Positions 51,912 to 61,444 are shown, counted from the first letter of the stretch. The stretch is DNA of 64,000 nt from Salinirubellus litoreus (GCF_037335815.1 NZ_CP147841.1:4278001-4342000); one strand, 5' to 3'. Program-made: numbers and translations. The notes: generated from the sequence alone by a model not told the origin.

Positions 51912-52814
51912 TCACTCACAGAGGTGTCGCTCGAGAAACTCGGTCTCGCGTTCGACCAGCACCTCGAACGCCTCGCCTCGATATGCGTCGAAGTGCCCGA
52001 CCGGGTATCTGACCCGTTCGACGTCGTCGAGTTCCCGGACCAGACAGTCGGTCGTCGAGGCGGGGATTATCGTATCCTCCGTCGCCTGTGCGACGAAGAC
52101 CGGTGCGTCCACCTCACTCGCACGGGACAGCGGTCGGTACGCCATGATGGTCAGAGCGATCCGCGCGGGACAGCGGTTGTCCCAGTCCTCGTCGTCGGGG
52201 ATCAGCGCTTCGACGCCTGAGAGCGCATCCGGCGTGTTGAGGACCGCGAACTCGTCGGGAGCACCGACCAGCGGGACGTAGTACGGTCGGCGGCGTGTGA
52301 GCGTCCGTCCGAGGTCTCGAAGACCTGCCACGAGACCGGTTTTCAGGTACTCGATACCGCCCTGTCGGACCAGATTCAGGGCTGTCCGGGGCCCGTCGAC
52401 GAACGGGACCTGCGCGACGACGGCCGAGACGTCGTCGACGCGTGCGGCAGCCTCGACGACGTGTCCGCCACTGAACGACGTCCCCCAGAGGCCGAGGCGG
52501 TCGACGTCGACGTCCGGCATCGACCGGACGTGTTCGATGGCCGCGAGCCAGTCCGCACGATGTCCGAACGGATCGATCAGGTTCCGCGGTTCGCCCGCGC
52601 TGGCCCCGAACGTGCGGTAGTCGAAGAGGAAGACCGCGAAACCCACCGAAGCGAACCGCTCGGCGAAGGCGGGCAGACGCCACGTTCGCTCACCGCCGAA
52701 CCCGTGGGCCATGACGACGATCGGTGGCTCCTCCGCGTCGACCGGCCGATACAGCCAGCCGGCACAGGTGACGTCCCGGCTCTCGAACGGGTGCTCGTGA
52801 CGAGTGAACTCCAT
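51912..52814 (-). CDS. Alpha/beta-hydrolase
   Basis: ATG at 52814 gives 300 residues. The features are an oxyanion loop VVMAHGFGGERTW (~33-45), YRTFGASAGEPRNL, the nucleophile elbow WGTSFSGGHVVEA with Ser113, a likely acid Asp in EDTIIP, and a His in VGHFDAYRGEAF (~280). It belongs to the dienelactone-hydrolase/prolyl-oligopeptidase-like group of esterases; substrate unknown. Cytoplasmic. Located between the CPBP pair and the ABC-CPBP operon, with its own 97-nt upstream gap. Confidence 0.85.
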   Translation of the reverse strand: MEFTRHEHPFESRDVTCAGWLYRPVDAEEPPIVVMAHGFGGERTWRLPAFAERFASVGFAVFLFDYRTFGASAGEPRNLIDPFGHRADWLAAIEHVRSMPDVDVDRLGLWGTSFSGGHVVEAAARVDDVSAVVAQVPFVDGPRTALNLVRQGGIEYLKTGLVAGLRDLGRTLTRRRPYYVPLVGAPDEFAVLNTPDALSGVEALIPDDEDWDNRCPARIALTIMAYRPLSRASEVDAPVFVAQATEDTIIPASTTDCLVRELDDVERVRYPVGHFDAYRGEAFEVLVERETEFLERHLCE

Positions 52815-52976
52815 ACGGTTCGACGACCGTCGGCCTGGCGCTAACTGTTTTCCGGGACGGTGAGACGGGTACGCACGACGGGGCCGGGGTACGGTCCCGA
52901 TCGGGAAGGGGAGGAGCGCGGACGATCGGGGAACGGGTTCCGACACTGCGGGGTGTATCGGTGGCTCGTGGGGGCC

Positions 52977-53879
52977 TCACCGTTCGACTTCGGGGACGGA
53001 CGCGACGAGATCCGCCAGCACAACCCGGGGCCGAGTCGAGAGGTGACGGGGGCCGTACACCGCGAGGAGGAGGCCGGCGGTCGCGACGACGGCGATCGTG
53101 TACGAGCCGTAGCCGGTGGCCGTCCCGATCGCCTCGACGCCGCCGGTCGGGAAGTAGGCGGCGATGGGGTTGATACCGCCGTGGTAGAGCATCGGCACCA
53201 GGACGCTCCCCGACGCGTTGTAGAGCCACGCGAGCACGACCGACGACGCCAGGATCGCGACGACGTACGGGACGAACGGGAGGTCCCCCTGTGGACTGCC
53301 GGGAACGAAGAAGAGCGGGACGTGCCACAGCGCCCAGACGACCCCGACGACCAAGCTGGCGGTGGCCGCAGAGAGCCGTCCCTGGAGCGCGGGCTGGGCG
53401 AACCCGCGCCAGCCGAGTTCCTCCTGGCCGCCGCCCACGAGGAACACGAGGACGACCGCGACGGGATAGAACCACAGCGGGTTGATCGCCTTGAGGTCGA
53501 GACTCGCCCCGAAGACCACCACGTGGACGAGGCCGCCGACCCCGGCGAGGAGGGGCGGCAGGACGAGCGCGTAGCCGTACCAGCGGGCGGGGATGCGAAC
53601 TCGCAAGTTCGACCGGAGCCACTCGCGGACGCTCCGGTCGGACGCGGTCAACGCGACGAGCGCCCCCACGAACGGGCCGAACCCGCCGACCCTGGCGAGG
53701 ATCCCCATCGAGGACGGCGGGAGGACCCCCAGCAGCGGGAGTGCCCAGAGCCCCCACGAGAACGTGAGCGTGCCCGCGACGAAGAGCGCGAAGGAGCGCA
53801 GGGAATCGTCCCGGTCGACCGCCGCGCCTCCTCCCCGGGTCGATCCAGCGTCGTCGTGTGTCGGTGTCTCGGTGGTCAT
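52977..53879 (-). CDS. CPBP-family intramembrane glutamic protease, third gene of the ABC operon
   Basis: ATG at 53879 gives 300 residues with a hydrophilic N-terminus and about eight helices. Motifs: GGQEELGWRGFAQPALQ (EE 153-154, Arg158), VVWALWHVPLFF (His186) and HGGIN (233-237). It starts 14 nt after the stop of the ABC permease-CPBP fusion. It is therefore probably translated from the same mRNA and may process the same cargo. The open frame continues upstream over the permease gene, but that is antisense-frame overlap without support. Confidence 0.9.
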   Translation of the reverse strand: MTTETPTHDDAGSTRGGGAAVDRDDSLRSFALFVAGTLTFSWGLWALPLLGVLPPSSMGILARVGGFGPFVGALVALTASDRSVREWLRSNLRVRIPARWYGYALVLPPLLAGVGGLVHVVVFGASLDLKAINPLWFYPVAVVLVFLVGGGQEELGWRGFAQPALQGRLSAATASLVVGVVWALWHVPLFFVPGSPQGDLPFVPYVVAILASSVVLAWLYNASGSVLVPMLYHGGINPIAAYFPTGGVEAIGTATGYGSYTIAVVATAGLLLAVYGPRHLSTRPRVVLADLVASVPEVER

Positions 53880-53893
53880 GGTCCCGTTCCGCA

Positions 53894-56317
53894 TCACCCG
53901 ACGAACCCGTGCGCGATGCCGGCGGCGAGGAGCGTGCCCCGGCGGTCGACGAGCCACCCGATGACGATCCCGACGAGGAACACGACGAGGAGCAGCGGCC
54001 ACGCCGAGACCGGGTAGTACCCGAGGTGGGCGAGCGCGAAGACGGCCGCCTGTCCGACGATCGCGACGACGCGCCCGTACCGCTCCTGGAGGAGGCCCTG
54101 GAGGAACCCGCGGAACAGCGTCTCCTCCTGGAAGGCGGCGATGGCGAACCCGAAGAACCACCCGAGCAGCAGGTTCACCGCGAACCCCGTCGCCGCTCCC
54201 GCCGCGACGGTCGGGGCGGGGGCCGCGCCGGCCGCCCCCTCGGGTGCGAGTCCGGGGACGAGCGCAGTGAGGGCGAGCGTGCCACCGATGGTGGAGACGA
54301 GGACGAGGACGATACCGGCGACCCCCCAGAGGAGGTCGCCACGGAGCTGGCGTCGGTCGAACCACCACTCTCGGAGGTCAATGCCCACCCAACGCGTAAA
54401 GCCGAGATAGACCAGGCCGACCGAGAGCAGGAGGAAGATTCCACCGAGGAACGCGAGGAAGAGTGGGTCGGTGCTGTAGCCGCCGGGGAAGTACCGGTCC
54501 CAGGCGCGGGCCAGGACTGCCCGGAGGACGACGAACGCCCCCAGAAGAGCGAGTCCCCTGACCTGCTGGGTGCGCGTGAAGGTGGGTGCCCGCAGCCCGC
54601 CTGTCGACGTCGAACGCTTCCCGTCCCTTCCCGGCACCCTGGCGTCTTGGGCATCGTCGGCCGTATCTCGGTATGGGGCCGCACCGAACCGACCGACGGC
54701 GACGCGGAAGCCGGCGTATCCAATAGCCAGCAGAATAATGGCGGCGATGCCGGCGGCGACGACGAAGAGCGGGGAGGCGGTTCCGGTGTCACTGGAGAGG
54801 AGTACCAGCAGCGCCCCCATCGCAGCGACGACCACGAGCAGCATGGCCGTGATCATGTACGCGACCAGTGCCCACTGGCTCGGCGTCGCCACCTCGTAGC
54901 CCCGATAGGTCCGCTGGGCGTCCCTGGAGGGGAGGGTCGAGCCGATCCCGACCGCTACGCCACCGCTTGCGACCGTCAGCACGACAGCGAGGACGCCGCC
55001 GACGAGGGCCACTGTCACCGAGAGCCCCATCGAGACCGCGAGTATCGCAGCTCCGCCCACCGCGACCGGTGTCCCGACGAGCAAGCCGGCGAACACGTGC
55101 CCGAGGATGAGCGTGCGCGGCGTCGTCGGCGAGAGGAACTCCACCGTTCGCATCTCTCCCGCCTCGCCGAGCGGGTTCAGCCCGAAGACGGCTCCCGAGA
55201 CGTAGACGCCGGCGAAGACGAGTACGCCACCGATTACTGTTGGAAGTGACGCGGGATTGCTGACGCTCGTAAAGAGCGCGGTGACGAGGACGATGACGAG
55301 CGGGAAGAGCGCCGAGAAGCGAACGGGGATCCGGAGCCAGCGAACCCACAGGCCGCGTGCGACCGCCAGTGGTCGTGGCCCGTGCGGCGGGAACACCCGC
55401 ACGGGTTGAGCCGTCGCTCCCTCGGTGACTGGCGTCGTCCCGGTGACGGGCGCCGCGTCACGTTGCATCAGGCCCGTCGGGGTCGCGTCGGCGAACCAGA
55501 GGCGGGGTGCCAGTCGGTTCGCCACCGCGAACAGGACCGGGACGCTCGTGACGACGATCGCTCCGACGAGGAACGCGCCCGCGTCGAGTTCCGGACCGAA
55601 CGGCGTTCCGACGAACACGAATGCGAGGTACAGGACGGCGGGTAGTGCTACGGTAGACAGGGGAGCGAGCGGCTCGGATACACCCATTACGGGCGCCATC
55701 GCGGCGTAACTCAACGCCATCAGCACCAGCAGGAGCACGAGCCCGAAGACGCGACTGGCCGTCCGGAGCACTCGGCTCTCGAGCAATCCCAGGACGACCA
55801 GCTGGCCGATCACGGTCCCGAGCACCGACACCGCCGTGAACAGCGGGACCACCGCCAGCACGGTGGTCAGAAGGATGGACGGCATCCCGGCACCGAGGGC
55901 GAAGCCACCGGCGAACAGGAGCGTCGGGAGCAACACGAACCCCACGAGCTGAATCGTCGCGTGGATCGTCACCCCCGCGAGGACAGCCCGTGGACTTGTC
56001 GCCGTCAGCAGGAGCGCATCACCATCCGGTCGGCCCTGCTGGACGACCCGCAACGCTCCCATGACGACGAACACGAGGACGAGCAGTGTCAGCTGGATCC
56101 CGAGGACGTCCAACGGCAGGCCTCCCTGTTCGGCAGCGTCTCTGCCGGCCGAATACGCGATGCGGCCCCAGAAAACCATGAGCGGTGAGAACAACGCGAG
56201 GAATCCGAGCACCGTCAGCTGTCGCTTGCGGGTGCCGAACGACTTCCGGACCGAGCGCCGGAGTTCGATCCGCGCGATGCCGAGGCCGTGTCGCACGTCG
56301 CGTCCGACCCCGCTCAT
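53894..56317 (-). CDS. ABC-2-type permease fused to a C-terminal CPBP protease domain
   Basis: An 807-residue protein. Residues ~1-560 are an ABC-2 exporter permease with about twelve helices in two halves (DGDALLLTATSPRAVLAGVT and MRTVEFLSPTTPRTLILGHV are the repeated cytoplasmic coupling-like loops). After a linker (~565-600) comes a CPBP domain with AFQEETLFRGFLQ (731-737), FALAHLGYYP (His764) and an end HGFVG (803-807). The final Asn of the usual HxxxN is replaced by the last residue Gly. The start overlaps the ATPase stop (ATGA). NatB-like permease-protease fusions are known in bacteria; the cargo here is unknown. Confidence 0.85.
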   Translation of the reverse strand: MSGVGRDVRHGLGIARIELRRSVRKSFGTRKRQLTVLGFLALFSPLMVFWGRIAYSAGRDAAEQGGLPLDVLGIQLTLLVLVFVVMGALRVVQQGRPDGDALLLTATSPRAVLAGVTIHATIQLVGFVLLPTLLFAGGFALGAGMPSILLTTVLAVVPLFTAVSVLGTVIGQLVVLGLLESRVLRTASRVFGLVLLLVLMALSYAAMAPVMGVSEPLAPLSTVALPAVLYLAFVFVGTPFGPELDAGAFLVGAIVVTSVPVLFAVANRLAPRLWFADATPTGLMQRDAAPVTGTTPVTEGATAQPVRVFPPHGPRPLAVARGLWVRWLRIPVRFSALFPLVIVLVTALFTSVSNPASLPTVIGGVLVFAGVYVSGAVFGLNPLGEAGEMRTVEFLSPTTPRTLILGHVFAGLLVGTPVAVGGAAILAVSMGLSVTVALVGGVLAVVLTVASGGVAVGIGSTLPSRDAQRTYRGYEVATPSQWALVAYMITAMLLVVVAAMGALLVLLSSDTGTASPLFVVAAGIAAIILLAIGYAGFRVAVGRFGAAPYRDTADDAQDARVPGRDGKRSTSTGGLRAPTFTRTQQVRGLALLGAFVVLRAVLARAWDRYFPGGYSTDPLFLAFLGGIFLLLSVGLVYLGFTRWVGIDLREWWFDRRQLRGDLLWGVAGIVLVLVSTIGGTLALTALVPGLAPEGAAGAAPAPTVAAGAATGFAVNLLLGWFFGFAIAAFQEETLFRGFLQGLLQERYGRVVAIVGQAAVFALAHLGYYPVSAWPLLLVVFLVGIVIGWLVDRRGTLLAAGIAHGFVG

Positions 56318-57150
56318 CTCGCGACCTCGGCCGACTCTCCGACTTCCTCCTGGGCCCCCTCCTCCTCGTGGTCGGCAGTCACCTCGAGGAAGGCCTGTTC
56401 GAGGGTCCGTTCCTCGCCCGTCTCGGCGCGGCGCTTGAGGTCAGTCGGCGCCCCCTCGGCCACCAACCGGCCCTCGTGGAGGACGCCGATGGTGTCCGCG
56501 AGTTCGTCGACGACCGAGAGGATGTGTGTCGACAGGAAGACGGTGGTCTCCTCGTCGACGAGTTCGGCGAGCACATCGAGGACGGTCCGAGCAGCCCGTG
56601 GATCGAGACCGCTCGTCGGTTCGTCCAGAAAGAGGACGGCCGGCTCGTGGAGGAGCGCCTGGATCAGGCCGATCTTCTGGCGCATCCCCTTGGAGTACGT
56701 CGAAATCCGCCGGTCGGCGTCGTCGGTCATATCGAGGCGGGCCAATAGATCCGCGATCCGGTCTGCAGCCACTTCGTCCGGGATATCGTGAAGGAACGCG
56801 ACGTACGAGAGCTGCTCTCGCCCCGTGAGTTCCTCGTAGAGCGGCGGCTCCTCGGGGAGGTAGCCGATATGCGGAGTTACGGCTTCGCGATCGGTAAGTG
56901 GCGCCCCCATGATCGTCGCGGTTCCCGCCGTCGGGGACATCAGTGTGGTCAGCATCCGCATCGTTGTCGTCTTCCCGGCACCGTTCGGCCCGAGAAACCC
57001 GTAGACGTGCCCCTGTGGGATCGCGAGATCGAGATGGTCAACCGCCGTGTGGTCACCGAATCGCTTGGTCAGACCGCTCGTTTCGATGGCCAACGCCGTC
57101 GCGTTCCCTTGTTCTCTTCTAGATCCATCCGACGGAGGGCCGTGCGTCAT
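56314..57150 (-). CDS. ABC transporter ATP-binding protein
   Basis: ATG at 57150 gives 278 residues. Walker A GPNGAGKTTT (54-63), Q-loop region, signature STYSKGMRQK, Walker B AVLFLDEPTSGLD and a switch His in STHILSVVDELA. It is the CcmA/NatA-type ATPase that pairs with ABC-2 permeases. A TTG nine bases upstream is in frame, but the TATA box spacing fits the ATG. It is the first gene of the operon with the fused permease and a CPBP protease. Confidence 0.93.
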   Translation of the reverse strand: MTHGPPSDGSRREQGNATALAIETSGLTKRFGDHTAVDHLDLAIPQGHVYGFLGPNGAGKTTTMRMLTTLMSPTAGTATIMGAPLTDREAVTPHIGYLPEEPPLYEELTGREQLSYVAFLHDIPDEVAADRIADLLARLDMTDDADRRISTYSKGMRQKIGLIQALLHEPAVLFLDEPTSGLDPRAARTVLDVLAELVDEETTVFLSTHILSVVDELADTIGVLHEGRLVAEGAPTDLKRRAETGEERTLEQAFLEVTADHEEEGAQEEVGESAEVAR

Positions 57151-57170
57151 GCTGAACAAAACGTCAAGAG

Positions 57171-57179
57171 TAATAAAAG
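57171..57179 (-). promoter_or_regulatory. TATA box of the ABC-CPBP operon
   Basis: CTTTTATTA on the minus strand is centred 25 nt upstream of ATG 57150, an optimal haloarchaeal position for a leaderless mRNA. Confidence 0.5.
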
Positions 57180-57229
57180 CCGTTGTACTCGATTACCACC
57201 GGGCGGGAAGGTGAACCTCGCGTCGATGG

Positions 57230-58084
57230 TCACAACTCGCCGTAGTGGATCTCCGTGAGCTGCCCCTGCCACGCCTCGAGATCACCGTCCGGGAGGTGCC
57301 AGACGACTTCGCCTTCCATCGGAATACGGATTCCGTTCCGTCTCTGGTAGTTGTGCCAGTACCCCGACCACGGCATCGGCTCGAAGCCATCCGCGCCACG
57401 TCGATACCGTTCCTCCGTGTAGACTCGCGTCACTTCGTCGTCCTCGTTGAACGAGAAGGTGAGCGAGGCGGACACGTCACCGTGTTCGATCGTCGCTTTC
57501 GCCGTCCGATCGTCGATCGGCTCCCACTGGACGCCTTCGCTGGGGAGCAGCGCTGTCGGATACCAGGTAGCCTCGGCGAGATACCGAACCAGCTCCGCCT
57601 CGTTCAGTTCCTGGCTCGGCTCACCCCTATCGAGCGGGATGATACCGAACAGCGAGACCGCCGCAGAACCGTTCCCGTCCCGAAAGAGATCGCGGATGCG
57701 GAGCGAGACGAACGGAACGAGCGTGATCGAGGCGTCCCAGAAGAATCCCGGCGGATCGACCGTGACGTGCTGTGTCGCCGTAAACGGTCTCCAGGGCGAC
57801 GATGCATCGCCGAGGCGCAGTTCGCCGTTCTGTTTCAACCGGACCGAGTCGATGTATGGTTGTCCCTCCTGGAGCGTGTTTTCGAAATACGCTCGGACGG
57901 GGGCAGGTAGGCCCTCCAGGTCGTCGGGCGTGAACACCTTCTCGCGTTCGGTGTTCGCCGGACGACGAAGTTCGTCCATCCGCAGGGCGGTTTCACGCCG
58001 GAGCCAGACGATCCCTGCGAGGACGGCGACGAGGAGAGCCACGACCGCGCCAGTGGTACCTTTGAGGACACGAGCAGTCCGCAT
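57230..58084 (-). CDS. DUF6544 membrane-anchored protein
   Basis: ATG at 58084 gives 284 residues. An N-terminal helix (~12-30) is followed by a beta-rich domain: LPAPVRAYFENTLQEGQPYI, RLKQNGELRLGDASSPWRPF, VDPPGFFWDASITLVPFVSL, LAEATWYPTALLPSEGVQWE and RIPMEGEVVWHLPDGDLEAW. This matches DUF6544, an uncharacterised family with lipoprotein-localisation-like folds. It would be anchored with the domain outside. The upstream neighbour on the same strand is the ABC operon's promoter region. Confidence 0.8.
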   Translation of the reverse strand: MRTARVLKGTTGAVVALLVAVLAGIVWLRRETALRMDELRRPANTEREKVFTPDDLEGLPAPVRAYFENTLQEGQPYIDSVRLKQNGELRLGDASSPWRPFTATQHVTVDPPGFFWDASITLVPFVSLRIRDLFRDGNGSAAVSLFGIIPLDRGEPSQELNEAELVRYLAEATWYPTALLPSEGVQWEPIDDRTAKATIEHGDVSASLTFSFNEDDEVTRVYTEERYRRGADGFEPMPWSGYWHNYQRRNGIRIPMEGEVVWHLPDGDLEAWQGQLTEIHYGEL

Positions 58085-58347
58085 GGTCGCCCATCGGAGG
58101 CCCCGAGCTAAAGGATACCCACCGTCAGAATCACACGTTCGACGGAACCGGAGGTGCTCGATTATCCTCGTCCTGCACGAGACCGATCGGCCGAAACAGT
58201 ACCGACGTCCGGTAGTCGGGTGTATCGACTGGCCTGTGACTATTCGTCCTCTCACTCCGCTTGGAAACCGTGTGGGTCTCGGTCGACAGAACGGGCCGAC
58301 TGGTCCACGCTACCAACCGTTATCATATGTCGAAGCCATATGAGCCG

Positions 58348-59064
58348 ATGAGTCATCGTATGCCACCCCGTGCCGGTTTCACACCACAGCATCGCACGAT
58401 CGGAAGAGCCGCAGCCTGGCTGGTATTCGTCCTCGGAGTGGTATACGCACTCGTTACTGCTCTCGGGTTTCTCTCGCTGGAGTCACCTCAGGACCCGATC
58501 GGAGATCCATACATCACAATCATGAGGATTCTCATCATCCCGTTAGCGACATTGTACGTCGTTACCACGGTCGCGATTCACGCGTATGCACGCCCCGCAG
58601 TCAAGGTGTACAGTCTGACCGCACTCGTCTTCATGATCGTGTTAGCGACGATTACGACTAGCGTCCACTTCGTCGGGCTCACCGTCGGTCCTCGACTGGA
58701 AGCGACCGGACTGTCGTGGGTTCCACTGGTGATCTCGTTCGAGTGGCCATCGATAGTGTACGCGCTGGACATCCTCGCGTGGGACTGGTTCTTTGCCCTC
58801 TCGATCCTCTTTGCTGTACCCGTGTTCAGAGGAGGGAGTAGGCTAGAGAGATGGGTGTGGATCCTCCTCCTCGTGAGTGGGGTCCTGAGTCTCGCGGGCC
58901 TGATCGGTGTCCCACTCGCGGATATGCAGGTCCGAAACATCGGCGTCATCGGATACGCTGTCGTCGCTCCGGTCGCGTTTCTCCTGATCGGCATCGTGTT
59001 CGGACGTACACAACCTCTCCGGGAAGACACCGAGCGGAGTCGTGACTCTCGATCAACGGCCTGA
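58348..59064 (+). CDS. Seven-helix membrane protein, unknown function
   Basis: ATG 58348 (an in-frame ATG at 58327 is possible) gives 238 residues with about seven helices: AAWLVFVLGVVYALVTALGF, MRILIIPLATLYVVTTVAIH, LTALVFMIVLATITTSVHFV, PSIVYALDILAWDWFFALSI and two more near the end. A TATA-like TTATCATA 25 nt before 58348 favours that start. No family is recognised, although the size resembles haloarchaeal sensor or stress membrane proteins. Divergent from the DUF6544 gene. Confidence 0.65.
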   Translation: MSHRMPPRAGFTPQHRTIGRAAAWLVFVLGVVYALVTALGFLSLESPQDPIGDPYITIMRILIIPLATLYVVTTVAIHAYARPAVKVYSLTALVFMIVLATITTSVHFVGLTVGPRLEATGLSWVPLVISFEWPSIVYALDILAWDWFFALSILFAVPVFRGGSRLERWVWILLLVSGVLSLAGLIGVPLADMQVRNIGVIGYAVVAPVAFLLIGIVFGRTQPLREDTERSRDSRSTA

Positions 59065-59157
59065 CACGCGCTTCATGAGGACTATGGAGGAACGAGACTG
59101 ATACGAGGCTCTACGATACGACGAGGAGTGGGACGGTCTCCAGGCCGATCGTCTGGT

Positions 59158-59275
59158 TCACGAGAGGTCCGAGAACCGGTAGGTAACGACATCCGTTCCG
59201 AGCGGCCTGAGGAGCGAGTCGACCGCCAACCCGACGGCGAGCGCCACGAGCGCGATGACCAACCAGCGGTTCTGT
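59158..59275 (-). pseudogene. Short hydrophobic remnant
   Basis: Between the seven-helix gene and the CPBP gene, the minus strand reads NRWLVIALVALAVGLAVDSL, LRPLGTDVVTYRFSDLS-stop at 59158. A stop directly precedes it and no good start exists. It looks like the tail of a membrane protein gene. Confidence 0.25.
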
Positions 59276-59285
59276 CACCGGGACA

Positions 59286-60134
59286 TCAGGGAGCGCCTGC
59301 GACGTCTTTTGATCGAGTGTCTGCGCCTCGCCGCCAGCTCACGACGAGGGCGGCCGCAACCAGCACGAGGAAGGGGAGCTGGAACGGGAACAGTTCGGGG
59401 GCGAGACCCAGGAGCTCGCCGGTCAGGTTCATCATCCCGTGGATGACGAGTATCGCCAGGACGCTCCGGTTGGTGTTGTTGTACACCCAGACGAAGATCA
59501 GGGTCTGCAGAACGATCGACGGGAGCCACCACCAGAGCTCCGGGTTGAAGGTCGTGTTCGCGTAGTAGCCCGGGAAGTAGACGAACGGTGCGTGCCAGAC
59601 GGCCCAGGTTCCCCCGTTGAGGAGACCGGCGACTGGCGGGCTGAACCGCTCCTGTAGCGCGTCGAGGTAGTAGCCACGCAGGCCGACCTCCTCGACGGCC
59701 GGAAGGACGAACGAGAGGAGCACCAGGAACGCAAGTGCCCCGAGGTCGGCCAGGACCGCCGGGCCGACGTCGATGGGACGGTCCGTCACGCCGAGGGCGA
59801 GAGCCGCACCAGCCGTGAGGAGGTCAAAGACCGGAAAGAACAGGAGGACGACCAGCCACCATTTCGGGGTGATCCGCCGGACGTCGATCAGTCGTCGACC
59901 GATGTCGCGGACGCGTTCCGTGCCGCCCGTGAGCCAGGCCATCGTCACGCCAGCGATCAGCGGGCTCGCACCGCCCACGAGGAAGAGTATCAGGTTCGAC
60001 CCCATCCAGACGGACTCCTCGGAGCCGAAGATCGGACTCCAGAACAGGAACGCCCATCCGAGGTAGATGAGGGGGAACCCCCACGGTCGCATCGAACGGG
60101 CAAGGGTCTTGGATCGGTTGTGGAGAGTCACCAT
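59286..60134 (-). CDS. CPBP-family intramembrane glutamic protease
   Basis: A 282-residue protein of about eight helices. Motifs: VEEVGLRGYYLDALQ (EE 148-149, Arg153), TWAVWHAPFVYF (His181) and HGMMN (232-236). It has GLRG instead of GWRG and shares YNNTNRS before the third motif with the protein at 60464 (YNNTERS), suggesting these two neighbours are duplicates that now lie divergently. Single gene. Confidence 0.9.
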   Translation of the reverse strand: MVTLHNRSKTLARSMRPWGFPLIYLGWAFLFWSPIFGSEESVWMGSNLILFLVGGASPLIAGVTMAWLTGGTERVRDIGRRLIDVRRITPKWWLVVLLFFPVFDLLTAGAALALGVTDRPIDVGPAVLADLGALAFLVLLSFVLPAVEEVGLRGYYLDALQERFSPPVAGLLNGGTWAVWHAPFVYFPGYYANTTFNPELWWWLPSIVLQTLIFVWVYNNTNRSVLAILVIHGMMNLTGELLGLAPELFPFQLPFLVLVAAALVVSWRRGADTRSKDVAGAP

Positions 60135-60463
60135 AGTCGGATCACTCGTGATACTGCAGGTCGTGTCACCTGAATAAATGGACAGGCCGTTCCCGGTCGG
60201 CGGGAAATCGACACTCTGATACGTGCGATCGGGTGTGTGACGATCTGGTAGATGTCACCATCGAGACCGACAGAACGGATAGTTGTCTATGAGAACGGGC
60301 CGACTTCGATGGATACCGGCGCGTGTCGATCAGGAGAACCGGTACGACGAGCACCGACCGGTAGGCCCGATAGAGGGGCGCTTTCTCCCGTTTACCGGTT
60401 CGTCATCTCGGGCGTTGAGAACCATCCTACGAGGTTAGGCCGCGAGCCGCCGTATATGTCGAT
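60135..60463. other. Promoter region between two divergent CPBP genes
   Basis: About 330 bp with no supported gene. A 13-mer GAACGGGCCGACT occurs here near 60293 and again near 58290 upstream of the seven-helix gene. GTATATG at 60452-60458 lies too close to the start at 60464 to be its TATA box. Confidence 0.35.
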
Positions 60464-61348
60464 ATGGGAACATTGCCCACACACGTACGGACGGACGAAA
60501 AGATCGAGACTACCGGCGGTGTCGGAAGGTGGTGGGTGTACCTCGCCGTCGCGGTAGGAGGGACCTGGGTCTTCTGGCTGGCAGCGATCGCGCTCGGCGT
60601 GCGGTTCGATAGCGCCGTCGGGCTCGTGTTGCTCCTCGTCGGCCTCGCCGTCCCCGGCGTGGCCGGTATCGCGTTCGTCTACCTCGTCTACGACGAACGC
60701 GGACGAAGTGACTTCTGGAACCGCGTCGTCGATCCCCGGCGCGTTGGATTTCGATGGCTCGTGGTGATCCTGATGGTACCCCTGGGTATCGCCGTTCTCG
60801 CCGGCGTCGCGGATCTACTCCTCGGCGGAATCGGACCGGCGTGGGGTGAAGGCGTCACCGGGTTCGGTCTGAACCCCCTCGCCATCCTCCCGGCGTTGTT
60901 CTTCGCGACCCTTCCCCCCATCCTCGAGGAGTTGGGCTGGCGAGGGTACGCGCTCGACCGGCTCCAGCTGACGTGGTCGGCGCTGAGCGCGAGCTTGATC
61001 CTGGGGGTCGTCTGGGCCCTCTGGCACCTCCCGCTGTTCTTTATCGGGGGGACGCATCAACACGACGTGGTCGGGTTCGCGACGACGAGCTTCTGGCTGT
61101 TCATGACCGGAACCGTCGCGCTCTCGGTCGCCATCACGTGGGTCTACAACAACACGGAACGCAGCATCCTCGGCATCATCGTCCTGCACGGCTGGGTGAA
61201 CTTCACCGCCGAGACCATCGTGGTCCCGGACCCGGCCTACTACGGGCTCTGGTTCGTGCTCGCTGCGGCGATCGTCGTGATCTGGGGAGCCAAGACCATG
61301 ACGAACGCTACCGAAGTGCCTCACCCGCCACTTCCGACCGACGGGTAG
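60464..61348 (+). CDS. CPBP-family intramembrane glutamic protease
   Basis: A 294-residue protein of about eight helices. Motifs: LEELGWRGYALDRLQ (EE 155-156, Arg160), VVWALWHLPLFF (His188) and HGWVN (242-246), plus the YNNTERS loop shared with the divergent gene at 59286. The N-terminal ~22 residues are hydrophilic. A further CPBP gene follows on the same strand about 97-165 nt later, depending on its start. Confidence 0.9.
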   Translation: MGTLPTHVRTDEKIETTGGVGRWWVYLAVAVGGTWVFWLAAIALGVRFDSAVGLVLLLVGLAVPGVAGIAFVYLVYDERGRSDFWNRVVDPRRVGFRWLVVILMVPLGIAVLAGVADLLLGGIGPAWGEGVTGFGLNPLAILPALFFATLPPILEELGWRGYALDRLQLTWSALSASLILGVVWALWHLPLFFIGGTHQHDVVGFATTSFWLFMTGTVALSVAITWVYNNTERSILGIIVLHGWVNFTAETIVVPDPAYYGLWFVLAAAIVVIWGAKTMTNATEVPHPPLPTDG

Positions 61349-61444
61349 GTCGGTCGTCGTGGTGCTGGCCGGGCTCACACCGCGTCACCGGTCGGTGTCC
61401 CCACCCCGCTACTCGCGGGATCAGGCCGTTCGTAGCCGATCCGT

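Noticed and set aside
53858..55249. Plus-strand open frame of 463 codons opposite the ABC permease fusion
   Set aside because: Complement of a well-supported permease gene; low-complexity Glu/Arg/Gly sequence only.
60290..60305. 13-mer GAACGGGCCGACT shared with the region near 58290
   Set aside because: G+C-rich and possibly chance; no further copies or symmetry noticed.
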